A stretch of 64,000 nt of DNA from Oceanisphaera litoralis (GCF_016907015.1 NZ_JAFBBE010000011.1:44139-108138); one strand, 5' to 3'; positions 44,838 to 53,985 are shown, numbered from the stretch's first letter. Made by a program: numbers and translations. The notes: generated by a model from the sequence alone, not told the origin.

Positions 44838-44969
44838 GGTGATAACCATTCTGAAAACGGTACTTCCAAGCTTAGCGATAAAATGACAAGCAACCGGCGT
44901 TCATGGATCTCGCTCCCAATATGTTTTTCTTCAAGGTTCCTTTTCACTCTCGTTATGCCTGTTTTTCTT

Positions 44970-45606
44970 GTCATGCCCGCGAAGGAACGTCATCCCCGCG
45001 GAGGCGGGGACGGGCATCCAGGGCAGGGAGCACCGGCCTGACCACGGTGCCCGGTCTGCTGGGGCGCATGGACTCCCGCCTTCGCGGGAGTGACGAAAGG
45101 GGCGCGGGAGTGACGAAAGGGGAGCGGGGTGATTTTTACCCTCGTCATGCCCGTTTGTCTTGTCATGCCCGCGAAGGAACGTCATCCCCGCGGAGGCGGG
45201 GACGGGTATCCAGGGCAGGGAGCACCGGACTGACCACGGTGCCCGGTCTGCTGGGGCGCATGGACTCCCGCCTTCGCGGGAGTGACGAAAAGAAGCGCGG
45301 GAGTGACATCAACGCCGTCATGCCCGCGAAGGCGGGCATCCAGGGACAGGGAGCACGGCTTTGGGCATGGTGCCCGGTCTGCAGGCGCATGGACTCCCGC
45401 CTGCGCGGGAGTGACGAAAGGGGCGCGGGAGTGACGAAAGGGGAGCGGGGTGATTTTCACCCTCGTCATGCCCGTTTGTCTTGTCATGCCCGCGAAGGCG
45501 GGCATCCAGGGCAGGGAGCACCGGCCTGACCACGGTGCCCGGTCTGCTGGGGCGCATGGACTCCCGCCTGCGCGGGAGTGACGAAAAGAAGCGCGGAGTG
45601 ACGTAC
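44970..45606. repeat. REP array: four paired-palindrome units
   Basis: Units at 44970-45095, 45162-45287, 45317-45416 and 45483-45583. Each has a REP palindrome, a spacer with GCAGGGAGCAC and GGTGCCCGGTCTGC, and an inverted REP. The first two units carry an extra insert (AACGTCATCCCCGCGGAGG). The spacers 45097-45161 and 45418-45482 are near-identical, giving a 321-bp higher-order repeat. Confidence 0.92.
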
Positions 45607-45763
45607 TTTCGTGGCAGGGGTGACAGTGTCGTCACTGCAGTGACGTTTTTGGCTATGTGCTCGTCGCTTTCAGCCAGTGTACACAGAGAGCCGCGGGCTA
45701 GACTGCCCTTGAATCCGGTGGCCACCATGCCACCTGCCACATTAATTCAAGGAAGGTCTGGCT

Positions 45764-46744
45764 ATGCAAAGTGCTGCTGAACTACATCATCAAGCGGTCG
45801 TTATCGACGGTCTGATCATCGCCAACTGGGGGCGGGAACTGTTTGAAGACATGCGCCGGGGCGGCCTTACCGCCGCCAACTGCACCGTGTCGGTATGGGA
45901 AGGGTTTCAGGACACGGTCAACAACATTGCCGTCTTCAACCGCCACTTTCAGGAGCATGCGGATCTGATCCGTCCGGTGCGCACCACCGCCGACATCCTC
46001 AAAGCCAAGGAAGAAGGCCGCACCGGGGTGATCCTCGGTTTTCAGAACACCCATGCCTTCGAAGATCAGCTCGGTTATGTAGAAATCTTCAAGCAGCTGG
46101 GCGTGGGCATAGTGCAAATGGCCTACAACACCCAGAACCTGGTGGGCACCGGCTGTTACGAGCGCGACGGCGGCCTGTCCGGCTTTGGCCGCGAGGTGGT
46201 GGCCGAAATGAACCGGGTCGGCATCATGTGCGATCTGTCCCATGTGGGCGCCCAGACCTCCAGAGAAGTGATCCTCGAGTCCAAGAAGCCGGTGTGCTAT
46301 TCCCATTGCCTGCCGGCGGGTCTGAAAGACCACCCGCGCAACAAGTCCGATGAAGCGCTGCGCTTCATCGCCGATCACGGCGGTTTTGTCGGCGTGACCA
46401 TGTTTGCGCCCTTCCTGAAAAACGGCATCAATTCCACCATCGACGATTATGTCGAGGCCATCGCCTATGTGATGGAGCGGGTGGGTGAAGATGCCATCGG
46501 TATCGGTACCGACTTTACCCAGGGCCACGATCAGAACTTCTTCGAGTGGCTGACTCACGACAAGGGCTATGCCCGTCGCCTGACCCGTTTCGGCGACATC
46601 ATCAACCCCGAAGGTATTCGTACCATCGGCGAATTCCCCAACCTGACCGAGGCTCTGCTGCGGCACGGCTTCTCACCGCGTCAGGTGGAAAAAGTCATGG
46701 GCGGCAACTGGATGCGTGTGCTGAAAGACGTCTGGGGCGAATAA
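45764..46744 (+). CDS. M19 membrane-dipeptidase-like protein of the betaine cluster
   Basis: A 326-residue protein of the renal dipeptidase (M19) family, matching the PA5396-type gene found beside dgcA in Pseudomonas. CDLSHVG and YSHCLPAGLKDHPRNKSDE carry the later metal-binding histidines. However, the usual N-terminal HXD zinc motif reads DGLIIAN (15-21), and the bridging glutamate of the GXEG motif is Gln94 (GFQNTHAF). The metal site is therefore not canonical and dipeptidase activity should not be assumed. It is followed 33 bp later by the DUF5943 gene. Its exact role in betaine or dimethylglycine use is unknown. Confidence 0.88.
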   Translation: MQSAAELHHQAVVIDGLIIANWGRELFEDMRRGGLTAANCTVSVWEGFQDTVNNIAVFNRHFQEHADLIRPVRTTADILKAKEEGRTGVILGFQNTHAFEDQLGYVEIFKQLGVGIVQMAYNTQNLVGTGCYERDGGLSGFGREVVAEMNRVGIMCDLSHVGAQTSREVILESKKPVCYSHCLPAGLKDHPRNKSDEALRFIADHGGFVGVTMFAPFLKNGINSTIDDYVEAIAYVMERVGEDAIGIGTDFTQGHDQNFFEWLTHDKGYARRLTRFGDIINPEGIRTIGEFPNLTEALLRHGFSPRQVEKVMGGNWMRVLKDVWGE

Positions 46745-46777
46745 GCCATCACGGGTAAGTCATCAAGGAGAATCACA

Positions 46778-47308
46778 ATGTCAGTACATGCACCCGAAAT
46801 GCCTATAGAAGTGAACAATGAAACCGGTATCTGGACCACAGACGCGCTGGCCATGCTCTATGTGCCGCGCCACTTTTTCGTCAACAACCACATGGGCATC
46901 GAGGAAGAGCTGGGCCCGGAGCGCTATGCCGAAATTCTGTACCAGGCCGGCTACAAGTCTGCCTGGCACTGGTGCGAGAAAGAAGCCGAGTGTCACGGCC
47001 TCAGCGGTGACGCCGTGTTCGAACACTACATGAAGCGGCTGTCTCAGCGTGGCTGGGGTCTGTTTTCCATCGAGAACCTGGATATCGCCGCCGGTACCGC
47101 CAGGGTCCGCCTGGATCATTCCGCCTTCGTCTACCAGTACGGCAAGGTGGATCGCATGGTGGACTACATGTTTACCGGCTGGTTTGCCGGCGCGGTGGAC
47201 CAGATTGCCGCAAGCCAGGGGCTGTCGGTGCGCACCGTCGCCCGCCAGACCCAGAGCGGCGCCCAGACCGGCTGTGATTACGGCCTGTTCGAAGTCAGCC
47301 CGCTGTAA
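46778..47308 (+). CDS. DUF5943 protein of the betaine/dimethylglycine cluster
   Basis: A 176-residue cytoplasmic protein matching the PA5397-type gene that conservatively sits between the M19 gene and dgcA. It has no signal peptide or membrane segment. The second half (GWGLFSIENLDIAAGTARVRLDHSAF, then a Cys near the end in QTGCDYGLFEV) recalls the V4R/heme-NO-binding-associated small-molecule domain. AAGGAG precedes the ATG. Function is unknown; conservation of position implies a link with demethylation, such as a ligand sensor or assembly factor (inference). Confidence 0.85.
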   Translation: MSVHAPEMPIEVNNETGIWTTDALAMLYVPRHFFVNNHMGIEEELGPERYAEILYQAGYKSAWHWCEKEAECHGLSGDAVFEHYMKRLSQRGWGLFSIENLDIAAGTARVRLDHSAFVYQYGKVDRMVDYMFTGWFAGAVDQIAASQGLSVRTVARQTQSGAQTGCDYGLFEVSPL

Positions 47309-47373
47309 GGCGTAACGCCCGCGAAGCAAACGCCGTCATGCTCGCACCCACGCCGTCATGCTTGCACCCACGC

Positions 47374-47700
47374 CGTCATACCCGCGAAGGCGGGTATCCA
47401 GGAGCAGGGAACACGGGTTAGAGCAACAACGCCGGTTTGCAGAAATGCATGGACTCCCGCCTTCGCGGGAGTGACGAAGGGGAGACGGGAGTGACGAAGG
47501 GGAGAGGGAGTGACGAAGGGGAGACGGGAGTGACGAAAAAGAAGGCGGGAGTGACGAGAAAGGCGCGGGAGTGACACTCACGTCGTCATACCCGCGAAGG
47601 CGGGTATCCAGGAGCAGGGAGCACGGGTTAGAGCAACAACGCCGGTTTGCAGAAATGCATGGACTCCCGCCTTCGCGGGAGTGACGAGAAAGGTGCGGGA
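47374..47700. repeat. REP array with 20-bp satellite between DUF5943 and dgcA
   Basis: Two nearly identical paired-REP units (47375-47476 and 47586-47687, 211 bp apart) with a spacer (GAGCAACAACGCCGGTTTGC) different from the 45-kb array. Between them, 47476-47574, the GGGAGTGACGAAGGGGAGAC unit is repeated about five times. The whole tract splits the conserved betaine gene order. Confidence 0.9.
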
Positions 47701-47790
47701 GTGACGAAAAGCAGGCGCTCAACGCGAGCAGGTTTTAATTTTCGGAGGGCCGGTTGTCGGCCGCCAGACAAGTCAGCAGAGGGATCCAGG

Positions 47791-49854
47791 ATGGGACAGT
47801 TCGACGCCTTGTTTCAACCCATGAATATCAACAAGCTCACCATTCGTAACCGGGTGGTGAGCACGGCCCATGCCGAGGTGTATGCCACCGACGGCGGCAT
47901 GACCACAGAGCGTTACGTCAAATATTACGAAGAAAAGGCCAAGGGCGGCCTCGGCCTGGCCATCTGCGGCGGCTCCAGCGTGGTGTCCATCGACAGCCCC
48001 CAGGAATGGTGGAGCTCGGTCAACCTGAGCACCGACCGCATCATTCCCCATTTCCAGAACCTGGCCGATGCCATGCACAAGCACGGCGCCAGGATCATGA
48101 TACAGATCACCCACATGGGGCGTCGTTCCCGCTGGGATGGTCATAACTGGTCAACTCTGGTCAGCCCGAGCGGCATCCGCGAGCCGGTGCACCGCGCCAC
48201 CTGCAAGGTGATCGAGCCGGAAGAAATCCAGCGCATCATCGGCGATTACGCCCAGGCGGCCCGCCGCGCCAAGGAAGGCGGCCTGGACGGCGTTGAGCTG
48301 TCCGCCGTGCACCAGCACCTGATCGATCAGTTCTGGAGCCCGCGGGTCAACAAGCGCGAAGACCAGTGGGGCGGCAGCTTCGAGAATCGCATGCGCTTCG
48401 GTCTGGAAGTGCTTAAAGCCGTTCGTGCCGAGGTGGGTCGCGATTTTGCCGTGGGCATGCGCATCTGTGGTGACGAGTTCCACCCGGACGGCCTCAGCCA
48501 CGACGACATGAAGCAGATTGCCAAATATTACGACGACACCGGCCTGCTCGATTTCTTCGGGGTGATCGGCTCCGGTTGTGACACCCACAACACCCTGGCC
48601 AACGTCATCCCCAACATGAGCTACCCGCCCGAGCCGTTCCTGCACCTGGCGGCAGGCATCAAGGAAGTGGTGACGGTGCCGGTGATCCATGCCCAGAACA
48701 TCAAGGATCCCACCCAGGCTCAGCGTATTATCGAAGGCGGCTATGTCGACTTCGTGGGCATGACCCGGGCTCACATGGCCGACCCGCACCTGATTGCCAA
48801 GATCAAGCTGGGCCAGGTGGATCAAATCAAGCAGTGCGTGGGCGCCAACTACTGTATCGACCGTCAGTATCAGGGCCTGGACGTACTCTGCATCCAGAAC
48901 GCGGCGACGTCTCGCGAGCACATGGGCATGCCCCATATCATCGAGCCCACCAGCGGACCCAAGCGCAGGGTGGTGGTGGTCGGCGGTGGTCCCGCCGGCA
49001 TGGAAGCGGCCCGGGTCAGTGCCGAGCGCGGCCATGAGGTGGTGCTGTTCGAAAAGGCCCCCGAGCTGGGCGGCCAGGTAACCCTGGCGGCAAAGGCGCC
49101 CCAGCGCGATCAGATTGCCGGTATCACCCGCTGGTATGCCCTAGAGCTGGCGCGCCTGAACGTGGATCTGCGCCTGAATACCGCGGCCGATGTGCCGGCC
49201 ATGATGGCGGAAAACCCGGACGTGGTGATCCTGGCCGTTGGCGGTCAGCCCTTTATCGAGCAGAACCCGGAATGGGGCGCCAAAGACGGCCTGGTGGTCA
49301 GCAGCTGGGATGTTCTGTCGGGCAAGGTCGAGCCGGGCAAGAACGTGCTGGTCTACGACACCATCTGTGAATTCAGCGGCATGTCGGTAGCCGACTACCT
49401 GGCGTCCAAGGGCAGCCTGGTGGAGATGGTGACCGACGACATCAAGCCGGGTGCGGCCATCGGTGGCACCACCTTCCCCACCTATTACCGTTCCCTGTAC
49501 GAGCGTGAGGTGATCATGACCTCCGACATGGCGCTGCACCAGGTGTACAAGGAAGGCGACAAATTGGTGGCGGTACTCGAAAACGAGTACACCGGCCAGA
49601 AGGAAGAGCGGGTAGTGGATCAGATCGTGGTGGAGAACGGTGTTCGCCCCGACGAGCGGCTCTACTACGAGCTGAAGGCCGATTCCGTCAACAAGGGTCA
49701 GATCGATCTGGAAGCCCTGTATGCGGCCAAGCCTCAGCCGAGCCTGTCTCACGATGGCCAGGGATACCTGCTGTTCCGTATCGGTGACTGCGTATCCCAG
49801 CGCAACACCCATGCCGCCATCTATGACGCCCTGCGCCTGTGCAAGGACTTCTGA
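47791..49854 (+). CDS. dgcA: Dimethylglycine demethylase subunit DgcA
   Basis: Catalytic subunit that oxidatively demethylates dimethylglycine to sarcosine. The 687-residue protein has an N-terminal Old-Yellow-Enzyme/TMADH-type FMN barrel (about 1-335), an iron-sulfur segment and a C-terminal FAD/NAD-binding pair with VVVVGGGPAGMEAARVSAERG. In the cluster segment only Cys349, Cys355 and Cys367 are seen (CVGANYC, then VLC); the second cysteine of a four-Cys motif is Ala. The start at 47791 gives the normal family N-terminus MGQFDALFQPMNINKLTIRNR. It leads the dgcA-dgcB-etfA-etfB operon. Confidence 0.93.
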   Translation: MGQFDALFQPMNINKLTIRNRVVSTAHAEVYATDGGMTTERYVKYYEEKAKGGLGLAICGGSSVVSIDSPQEWWSSVNLSTDRIIPHFQNLADAMHKHGARIMIQITHMGRRSRWDGHNWSTLVSPSGIREPVHRATCKVIEPEEIQRIIGDYAQAARRAKEGGLDGVELSAVHQHLIDQFWSPRVNKREDQWGGSFENRMRFGLEVLKAVRAEVGRDFAVGMRICGDEFHPDGLSHDDMKQIAKYYDDTGLLDFFGVIGSGCDTHNTLANVIPNMSYPPEPFLHLAAGIKEVVTVPVIHAQNIKDPTQAQRIIEGGYVDFVGMTRAHMADPHLIAKIKLGQVDQIKQCVGANYCIDRQYQGLDVLCIQNAATSREHMGMPHIIEPTSGPKRRVVVVGGGPAGMEAARVSAERGHEVVLFEKAPELGGQVTLAAKAPQRDQIAGITRWYALELARLNVDLRLNTAADVPAMMAENPDVVILAVGGQPFIEQNPEWGAKDGLVVSSWDVLSGKVEPGKNVLVYDTICEFSGMSVADYLASKGSLVEMVTDDIKPGAAIGGTTFPTYYRSLYEREVIMTSDMALHQVYKEGDKLVAVLENEYTGQKEERVVDQIVVENGVRPDERLYYELKADSVNKGQIDLEALYAAKPQPSLSHDGQGYLLFRIGDCVSQRNTHAAIYDALRLCKDF

Positions 49855-49899
49855 TCTGAAGGCGCCGGAGCCTGCTCCGGCGCCATGAGGTAAGCCGCT

Positions 49900-51867
49900 A
49901 TGTTTGAGCCTGTGATCCCCTATCTGTTATTGCTCACCTTCGCTCTGGCCGTGGTCGGAGCGGTACGGCGGGTCCGCCTGTGGCGTCAGGGACAGCCCAG
50001 CCCGGTTTCGTTCTGGCAGGGACTGGCTTCCATGCCCCGGCGTTATCTGGTTGACCTGCACCATGTGGTCGCCCGCGACAAGTACATGTCCAACACCCAC
50101 GTAGCCACCGGCGGCGGCTTTGTGCTGGCGCTGGTGCTGGTGGTGCTGGTACACGGCTTCGGCCTGAAATCCGCCTGGCTGACCTGGCCGTTGCTGGCGG
50201 CCTCCCTGCTGATGGCCACCGGCGCCTTCTTTGTATGGAAGCGCCGCCGCAAACCGGCTGCCGAGCTGCCCAACTCCCGCCTCTCGCGCGGACCCTGGCA
50301 GCGCCTGCCCAAGAGCCTGAAGGCCTTTTCGGTCGGCTTTTTCCTGGCGACCCTGCCGGCCACCGGCATCTTGCCCGAAGGCACCGGCAGCGGACTGCTG
50401 GCCCTGCTGTTGCTCGGCGTCTGTGTCTGGGGCCTGGGTGAGATGGTGTTTGGCATGACCTGGGGCGGCCCCATGAAGCACGCCTTTGCCGGCGCCCTGC
50501 ATCTGGCCTTCCATCGTCGTCCGGCCCGTTTCGACGGCGGTCGTGATACCGGTCTCAAGGCGCTGGATCTGAATGCCGACAAGCTGGGTGTGGAGAAGGT
50601 AACCGACTTCAAGTGGAACCAGTTGCTGGGCTTCGATGCCTGCGTGCAGTGCGGTCGTTGCGAAAGCAAATGCCCGGCCTTCGCCGCCGGCCAGCCGCTC
50701 AACCCGAAAAAGCTGATCCAGGACATGGTCATCTCCATGGCCGCCCAGGAAGAAGTGACCTATCGCGGCAGCGCCCATCCGGGCCAGGAGCAGGCCGCCC
50801 GTACCGGCTGCCCCGACAAGCCGCTGGTGGAAAGCATCCTCGACAGCCAGACCCTGTGGTCCTGTACCACCTGCCGGGCCTGCGTGGAAGAGTGCCCCAT
50901 GATGATCGAGCACGTGGACGCGGTGGTGGACATGCGCCGTTACCTGACCCTGGAGCGGGGCGAAACCCCGGGCAAGGGCCAGGAAGTGCTGGAAAACCTG
51001 ATTGCCACCGACAACCCCGGCGGCCTGTCGCCGGCCAGCCGCAGTCACTGGGCGGCAGATCTGTCGATTCCGCTGCTCAAGCAGACCAAGGAAACAGATA
51101 TCCTGTTCTGGGTGGGTGATGGCGCCTTCGACATGCGCAACCAGCGTACCCTGCGTGCCCTGGTCAAGCTGCTCAAGGCCGCCAACGTGGAATTTGCCTT
51201 CCTCGGCGACGAGGAGCTGGACTCCGGTGATCTGGCCCGCCGTCTGGGCGACGAAGCCAGCTTCCAGCGGCTGGCGAAAACCAATATCAAGACCCTGGCC
51301 AAGTACCGGTTCAACCGCATCATCACCGCCGATCCCCATGCGCTGCAGTGCCTGGGCACCGAATATGCGGAGCTGGGCGGAGACTACCAGGTGGTGCATC
51401 ACACCGAGCTGCTGGCCGAATTGCATCAGCAGGGCCTGCTGCAGTTTAATGCCAACGGCAAGGCGCGGCTGACCTACCACGATCCCTGCTATCTGGGCCG
51501 GTACAACGGCGTCTATGACGCACCTCGCTACCTGCTCGATCAGCTCGGATTCGAGCGCACCGAAATGGAACGCAGTGGCTTCCGTTCCCGCTGTTGCGGC
51601 GGCGGCGGCGGCGCCCCGGTCACCGATATTCCGGGCGAGCGCCGTATTGCCGACATGCGCATGGAAGACGCCAGGGCGGTGAACGCCGAGGTGATGGCGG
51701 TGGCCTGCCCGCAATGTACCCAGATGCTGGAAGGGGTGGTAGAGCCGCGGCCCGAGGTGAAGGATATTGCCGAACTGCTGCTGGAGGCGCTGGTTGTGCC
51801 TCTCTCGCAGCAAAAAGTGCAGCAAACGCCGCAGCAACAGCCAGAGGAGGAAGCTGCTCATGTCTGA
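49900..51867 (+). CDS. dgcB: DgcB: membrane Fe-S oxidoreductase partner of DgcA
   Basis: A 655-residue inner-membrane electron carrier. Four to five membrane segments lie in residues 1-185. Two [4Fe-4S] motifs follow (CVQCGRCESKCP from Cys248, CTTCRACVEECP near 326). Two CCG domains resembling HdrB/GlpC come last (HDPCYLGRYNGVYDAPR, SRCCGGGGG, CPQCTQML). It likely links electrons from dimethylglycine, through the ETF encoded next, to the quinone pool. Its end overlaps the etfA start by 8 bp. The Gln/Glu-rich C-terminal tail (QQKVQQTPQQQPEEE) is variable in the family. Confidence 0.93.
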   Translation: MFEPVIPYLLLLTFALAVVGAVRRVRLWRQGQPSPVSFWQGLASMPRRYLVDLHHVVARDKYMSNTHVATGGGFVLALVLVVLVHGFGLKSAWLTWPLLAASLLMATGAFFVWKRRRKPAAELPNSRLSRGPWQRLPKSLKAFSVGFFLATLPATGILPEGTGSGLLALLLLGVCVWGLGEMVFGMTWGGPMKHAFAGALHLAFHRRPARFDGGRDTGLKALDLNADKLGVEKVTDFKWNQLLGFDACVQCGRCESKCPAFAAGQPLNPKKLIQDMVISMAAQEEVTYRGSAHPGQEQAARTGCPDKPLVESILDSQTLWSCTTCRACVEECPMMIEHVDAVVDMRRYLTLERGETPGKGQEVLENLIATDNPGGLSPASRSHWAADLSIPLLKQTKETDILFWVGDGAFDMRNQRTLRALVKLLKAANVEFAFLGDEELDSGDLARRLGDEASFQRLAKTNIKTLAKYRFNRIITADPHALQCLGTEYAELGGDYQVVHHTELLAELHQQGLLQFNANGKARLTYHDPCYLGRYNGVYDAPRYLLDQLGFERTEMERSGFRSRCCGGGGGAPVTDIPGERRIADMRMEDARAVNAEVMAVACPQCTQMLEGVVEPRPEVKDIAELLLEALVVPLSQQKVQQTPQQQPEEEAAHV

Positions 51868-53110
51868 TTTGAATCGTCGTGATCCGCGCCGGTCGTGGAT
51901 ACTGCGCAACCGGCTGCATCCCTGCCATACCGAGATGAATGCCGAGCTGAATGGCCAGCCGACCCGGGGCCCGACCGGCCTGCTGCGCAAGAACCCCAGG
52001 CCCCGGTGGCAATACGGCCCCAGCGGCCTGCGCCGGCTGGATCGGCTGAATATGGGTGGTGCGGCCGGGGTGACCCAGCTGTCTTCCAGGAAGCGCAGCG
52101 AACAGGTGGTATTGCCGCTGCACCAGGTGGTGGAGCCCCAGGCCTATATCGCGGTCTGGCTGCAGACCAGCGGTGGCCGCCTCACCAGTCACTGCAAGGA
52201 TGTGCTGGGCCAGGCCCAGCAGCTGGCGGTCGCCCGTACAGAGCCTACCGCGGTGCTGGGCGTGCTCTGTGGCGAACTGAAGGAAAGCGTGGAGGGTGCC
52301 GGAATCGATCGGCTGCTGCAGGTGCAGGGGCCGGAATATGACGGCTATCAGCCCGAGGCCTGGAGTCAGCTGTGCGTGCAGGTAGAAAAGGGCCTGACCC
52401 CGCTGTACTGGCTGCTGCCCGACAGCGGCGAGTCGGCCGAGCTGGGCCGCCGCCTGGGCGTGGCCCTGGGCGAGCGTCCGGCCACCGGGGTATGGAAGCT
52501 GGAAGCCGACCAGTTGATCGCGAGAAACGGCGCCGGCAACCAGGATATCAGCCGGCCCTGGTCCCGGGTCATGCTGTTGCTGGAAGAGTGCGCCCTGCCC
52601 TGTGGCGAGTATCGCTATGAGGCCGGCCCGCTCGAACTGGAGCAGAAGCTGGATCAGTCGGCGCCCATCGGATCCCGACTGGAGGATTTGGGGCGGGTGG
52701 CGGTGGATCCCGCCGAAATTCCCCTGGCCGAGGCCGAGTTCATCCTTTCGGCCGGCAACGGGGTGCACGACTGGCCCCAGTTCCACCAGGCCGCGACCCA
52801 GCTCGGTGCCTCGGAAGGGGCCAGCCGGGTGGCGGTGGACGACGGCTTTATGCCCCGCAGCCGTCAGGTGGGGGCAACCGGTACTTGGGTGAGCGCCCGG
52901 GTCTATATCGCGGTGGGAATTTCCGGTGCCGTGCAGCACCTGCAGGGCATCGGCAAATGTGAAAAGGTGGTCGCCATCAACAAGGATGCCGACTGTGACA
53001 TGGTCAAACGGGCCAGCCTGGCCGCCATCGGCGACAGCAGTGAAATACTGTCTGCGTTGATGAAGCTGGTTGAAGCCCAATCTCTCCAGGAGGTGAGTGA
53101 TGCAGCCTGA
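51860..53110 (+). CDS. etfA: Electron transfer flavoprotein alpha subunit (dimethylglycine cluster)
   Basis: A 416-residue ETF alpha subunit of the PA5400 type, longer than the housekeeping ~310-residue EtfA by an Arg-rich N-terminal extension (NRRDPRRSWILRNRLHPCHTEMNAEL). The C-terminal FAD domain is clear (GASEGASRVAVDDGFMPRSRQVGATG, then YIAVGISGAVQHLQGI and INKDADCDMVKRA). GAGGAGG precedes the ATG, inside the end of dgcB. It pairs with EtfB, whose start lies within its last codons. Probably specific for DgcA rather than fatty-acid oxidation. Confidence 0.93.
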   Translation: MSDLNRRDPRRSWILRNRLHPCHTEMNAELNGQPTRGPTGLLRKNPRPRWQYGPSGLRRLDRLNMGGAAGVTQLSSRKRSEQVVLPLHQVVEPQAYIAVWLQTSGGRLTSHCKDVLGQAQQLAVARTEPTAVLGVLCGELKESVEGAGIDRLLQVQGPEYDGYQPEAWSQLCVQVEKGLTPLYWLLPDSGESAELGRRLGVALGERPATGVWKLEADQLIARNGAGNQDISRPWSRVMLLLEECALPCGEYRYEAGPLELEQKLDQSAPIGSRLEDLGRVAVDPAEIPLAEAEFILSAGNGVHDWPQFHQAATQLGASEGASRVAVDDGFMPRSRQVGATGTWVSARVYIAVGISGAVQHLQGIGKCEKVVAINKDADCDMVKRASLAAIGDSSEILSALMKLVEAQSLQEVSDAA

Positions 53111-53900
53111 TACCCTGAATATTGCCGTGCTGATCTCTCAGGGCCAGCATCCGGTATCCGGGCGCGCGCGTCGCGCCCATCAAGACGCCTGCGCCCTGGA
53201 GCTGGCGATGTCTTTGAATGATTCTTTGCCGCAGTCGTTGAACAGCAAGGTGAGCGCCATTCATGCGGGTGATCCCAAGCAGGAAGCCCTGCGCGACTAC
53301 CTCGGCATGGGCATCGACGGCCTGACGGTGTTGAACCAGACGGAAGAAGACGATGCCCTGGCGGTGCTAACCCCTTACCTGAGCGAACAGCAGCCGGATA
53401 TTCTGCTGACCGGGGTGCGCGCCGAGTACGGCGAAGGCTCCGGCCTGTTGCCCTACCTGCTGGCCGAACGTCTGGGCTGGCCTCTGGTGACCGGCATCGC
53501 CGCTATCGAGTCTATCGAACATGGCGAAGCCAGCCTGTTGCAGGCCCTGCCCAGAGGCCAGCGCCGGCGCATCAAGGTCAAACTGCCCTTCGTCGCCAGC
53601 GTGGAAAGTGCCGCCGCCGAGCCCCGGCAAATTGCCTTTGCCAAGGCCAGACGCGGCAACATAATACGACTGACCCCGGCCACCGAGGCCGATCAGCAAC
53701 GGGCCGAATGGACGCTGTCGGCGGCTAGATCCAGGCCCAAACGCCTCAAGGTGTCGACCGCCAAAACCGCCGCCGACCGCCTGAAGCAGGCCACGGCCAA
53801 GGCCCAGGGCGGCAAGGGCCAGATCATCCGCGATGATCCCCAGGCCGCCGCCAAAGCCATCTACGATCTGCTGGTAGAGGAGGGGGTATTGCGCAAGTAG
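53100..53900 (+). CDS. etfB: Electron transfer flavoprotein beta subunit (dimethylglycine cluster)
   Basis: A 266-residue ETF beta subunit with the conserved core: GDPKQEALRDYLGMGIDGLTVL, an AEYGEGSGLLPYLLAERLGWPLVTGI segment and LPRGQRRRIKVKLPFVASVES. AGGAGGTGAG precedes the ATG at 53100, which overlaps the etfA end by 11 bp. It is the last gene of the operon and has a strong terminator. A partial second copy of its last 26 codons plus this terminator lies at 62426-62561. Confidence 0.93.
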   Translation: MQPDTLNIAVLISQGQHPVSGRARRAHQDACALELAMSLNDSLPQSLNSKVSAIHAGDPKQEALRDYLGMGIDGLTVLNQTEEDDALAVLTPYLSEQQPDILLTGVRAEYGEGSGLLPYLLAERLGWPLVTGIAAIESIEHGEASLLQALPRGQRRRIKVKLPFVASVESAAAEPRQIAFAKARRGNIIRLTPATEADQQRAEWTLSAARSRPKRLKVSTAKTAADRLKQATAKAQGGKGQIIRDDPQAAAKAIYDLLVEEGVLRK

Positions 53901-53930
53901 GGTTAAGGTTTGCCTTGGGGAAGACAATGT

Positions 53931-53959
53931 AAAAACGCCGGCAAATGCCGGCGTTTTTT
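53931..53959 (+). terminator. dgcAB-etfAB operon terminator
   Basis: Stem AAAAACGCCGGC / GCCGGCGTTTTTT with an AAAT loop and a T-run, 31 bp after the etfB stop. A near copy occurs at 62535-62561. Confidence 0.92.
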
Positions 53960-53985
53960 ATCGTCATTCCCGCGAACCACCCCTC

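Noticed and set aside
44930..45600. Regular repeats at 45 kb as a CRISPR array
   Set aside because: Units are 100-126 bp inverted palindrome pairs with conserved, not unique, spacers, and no cas genes are present.
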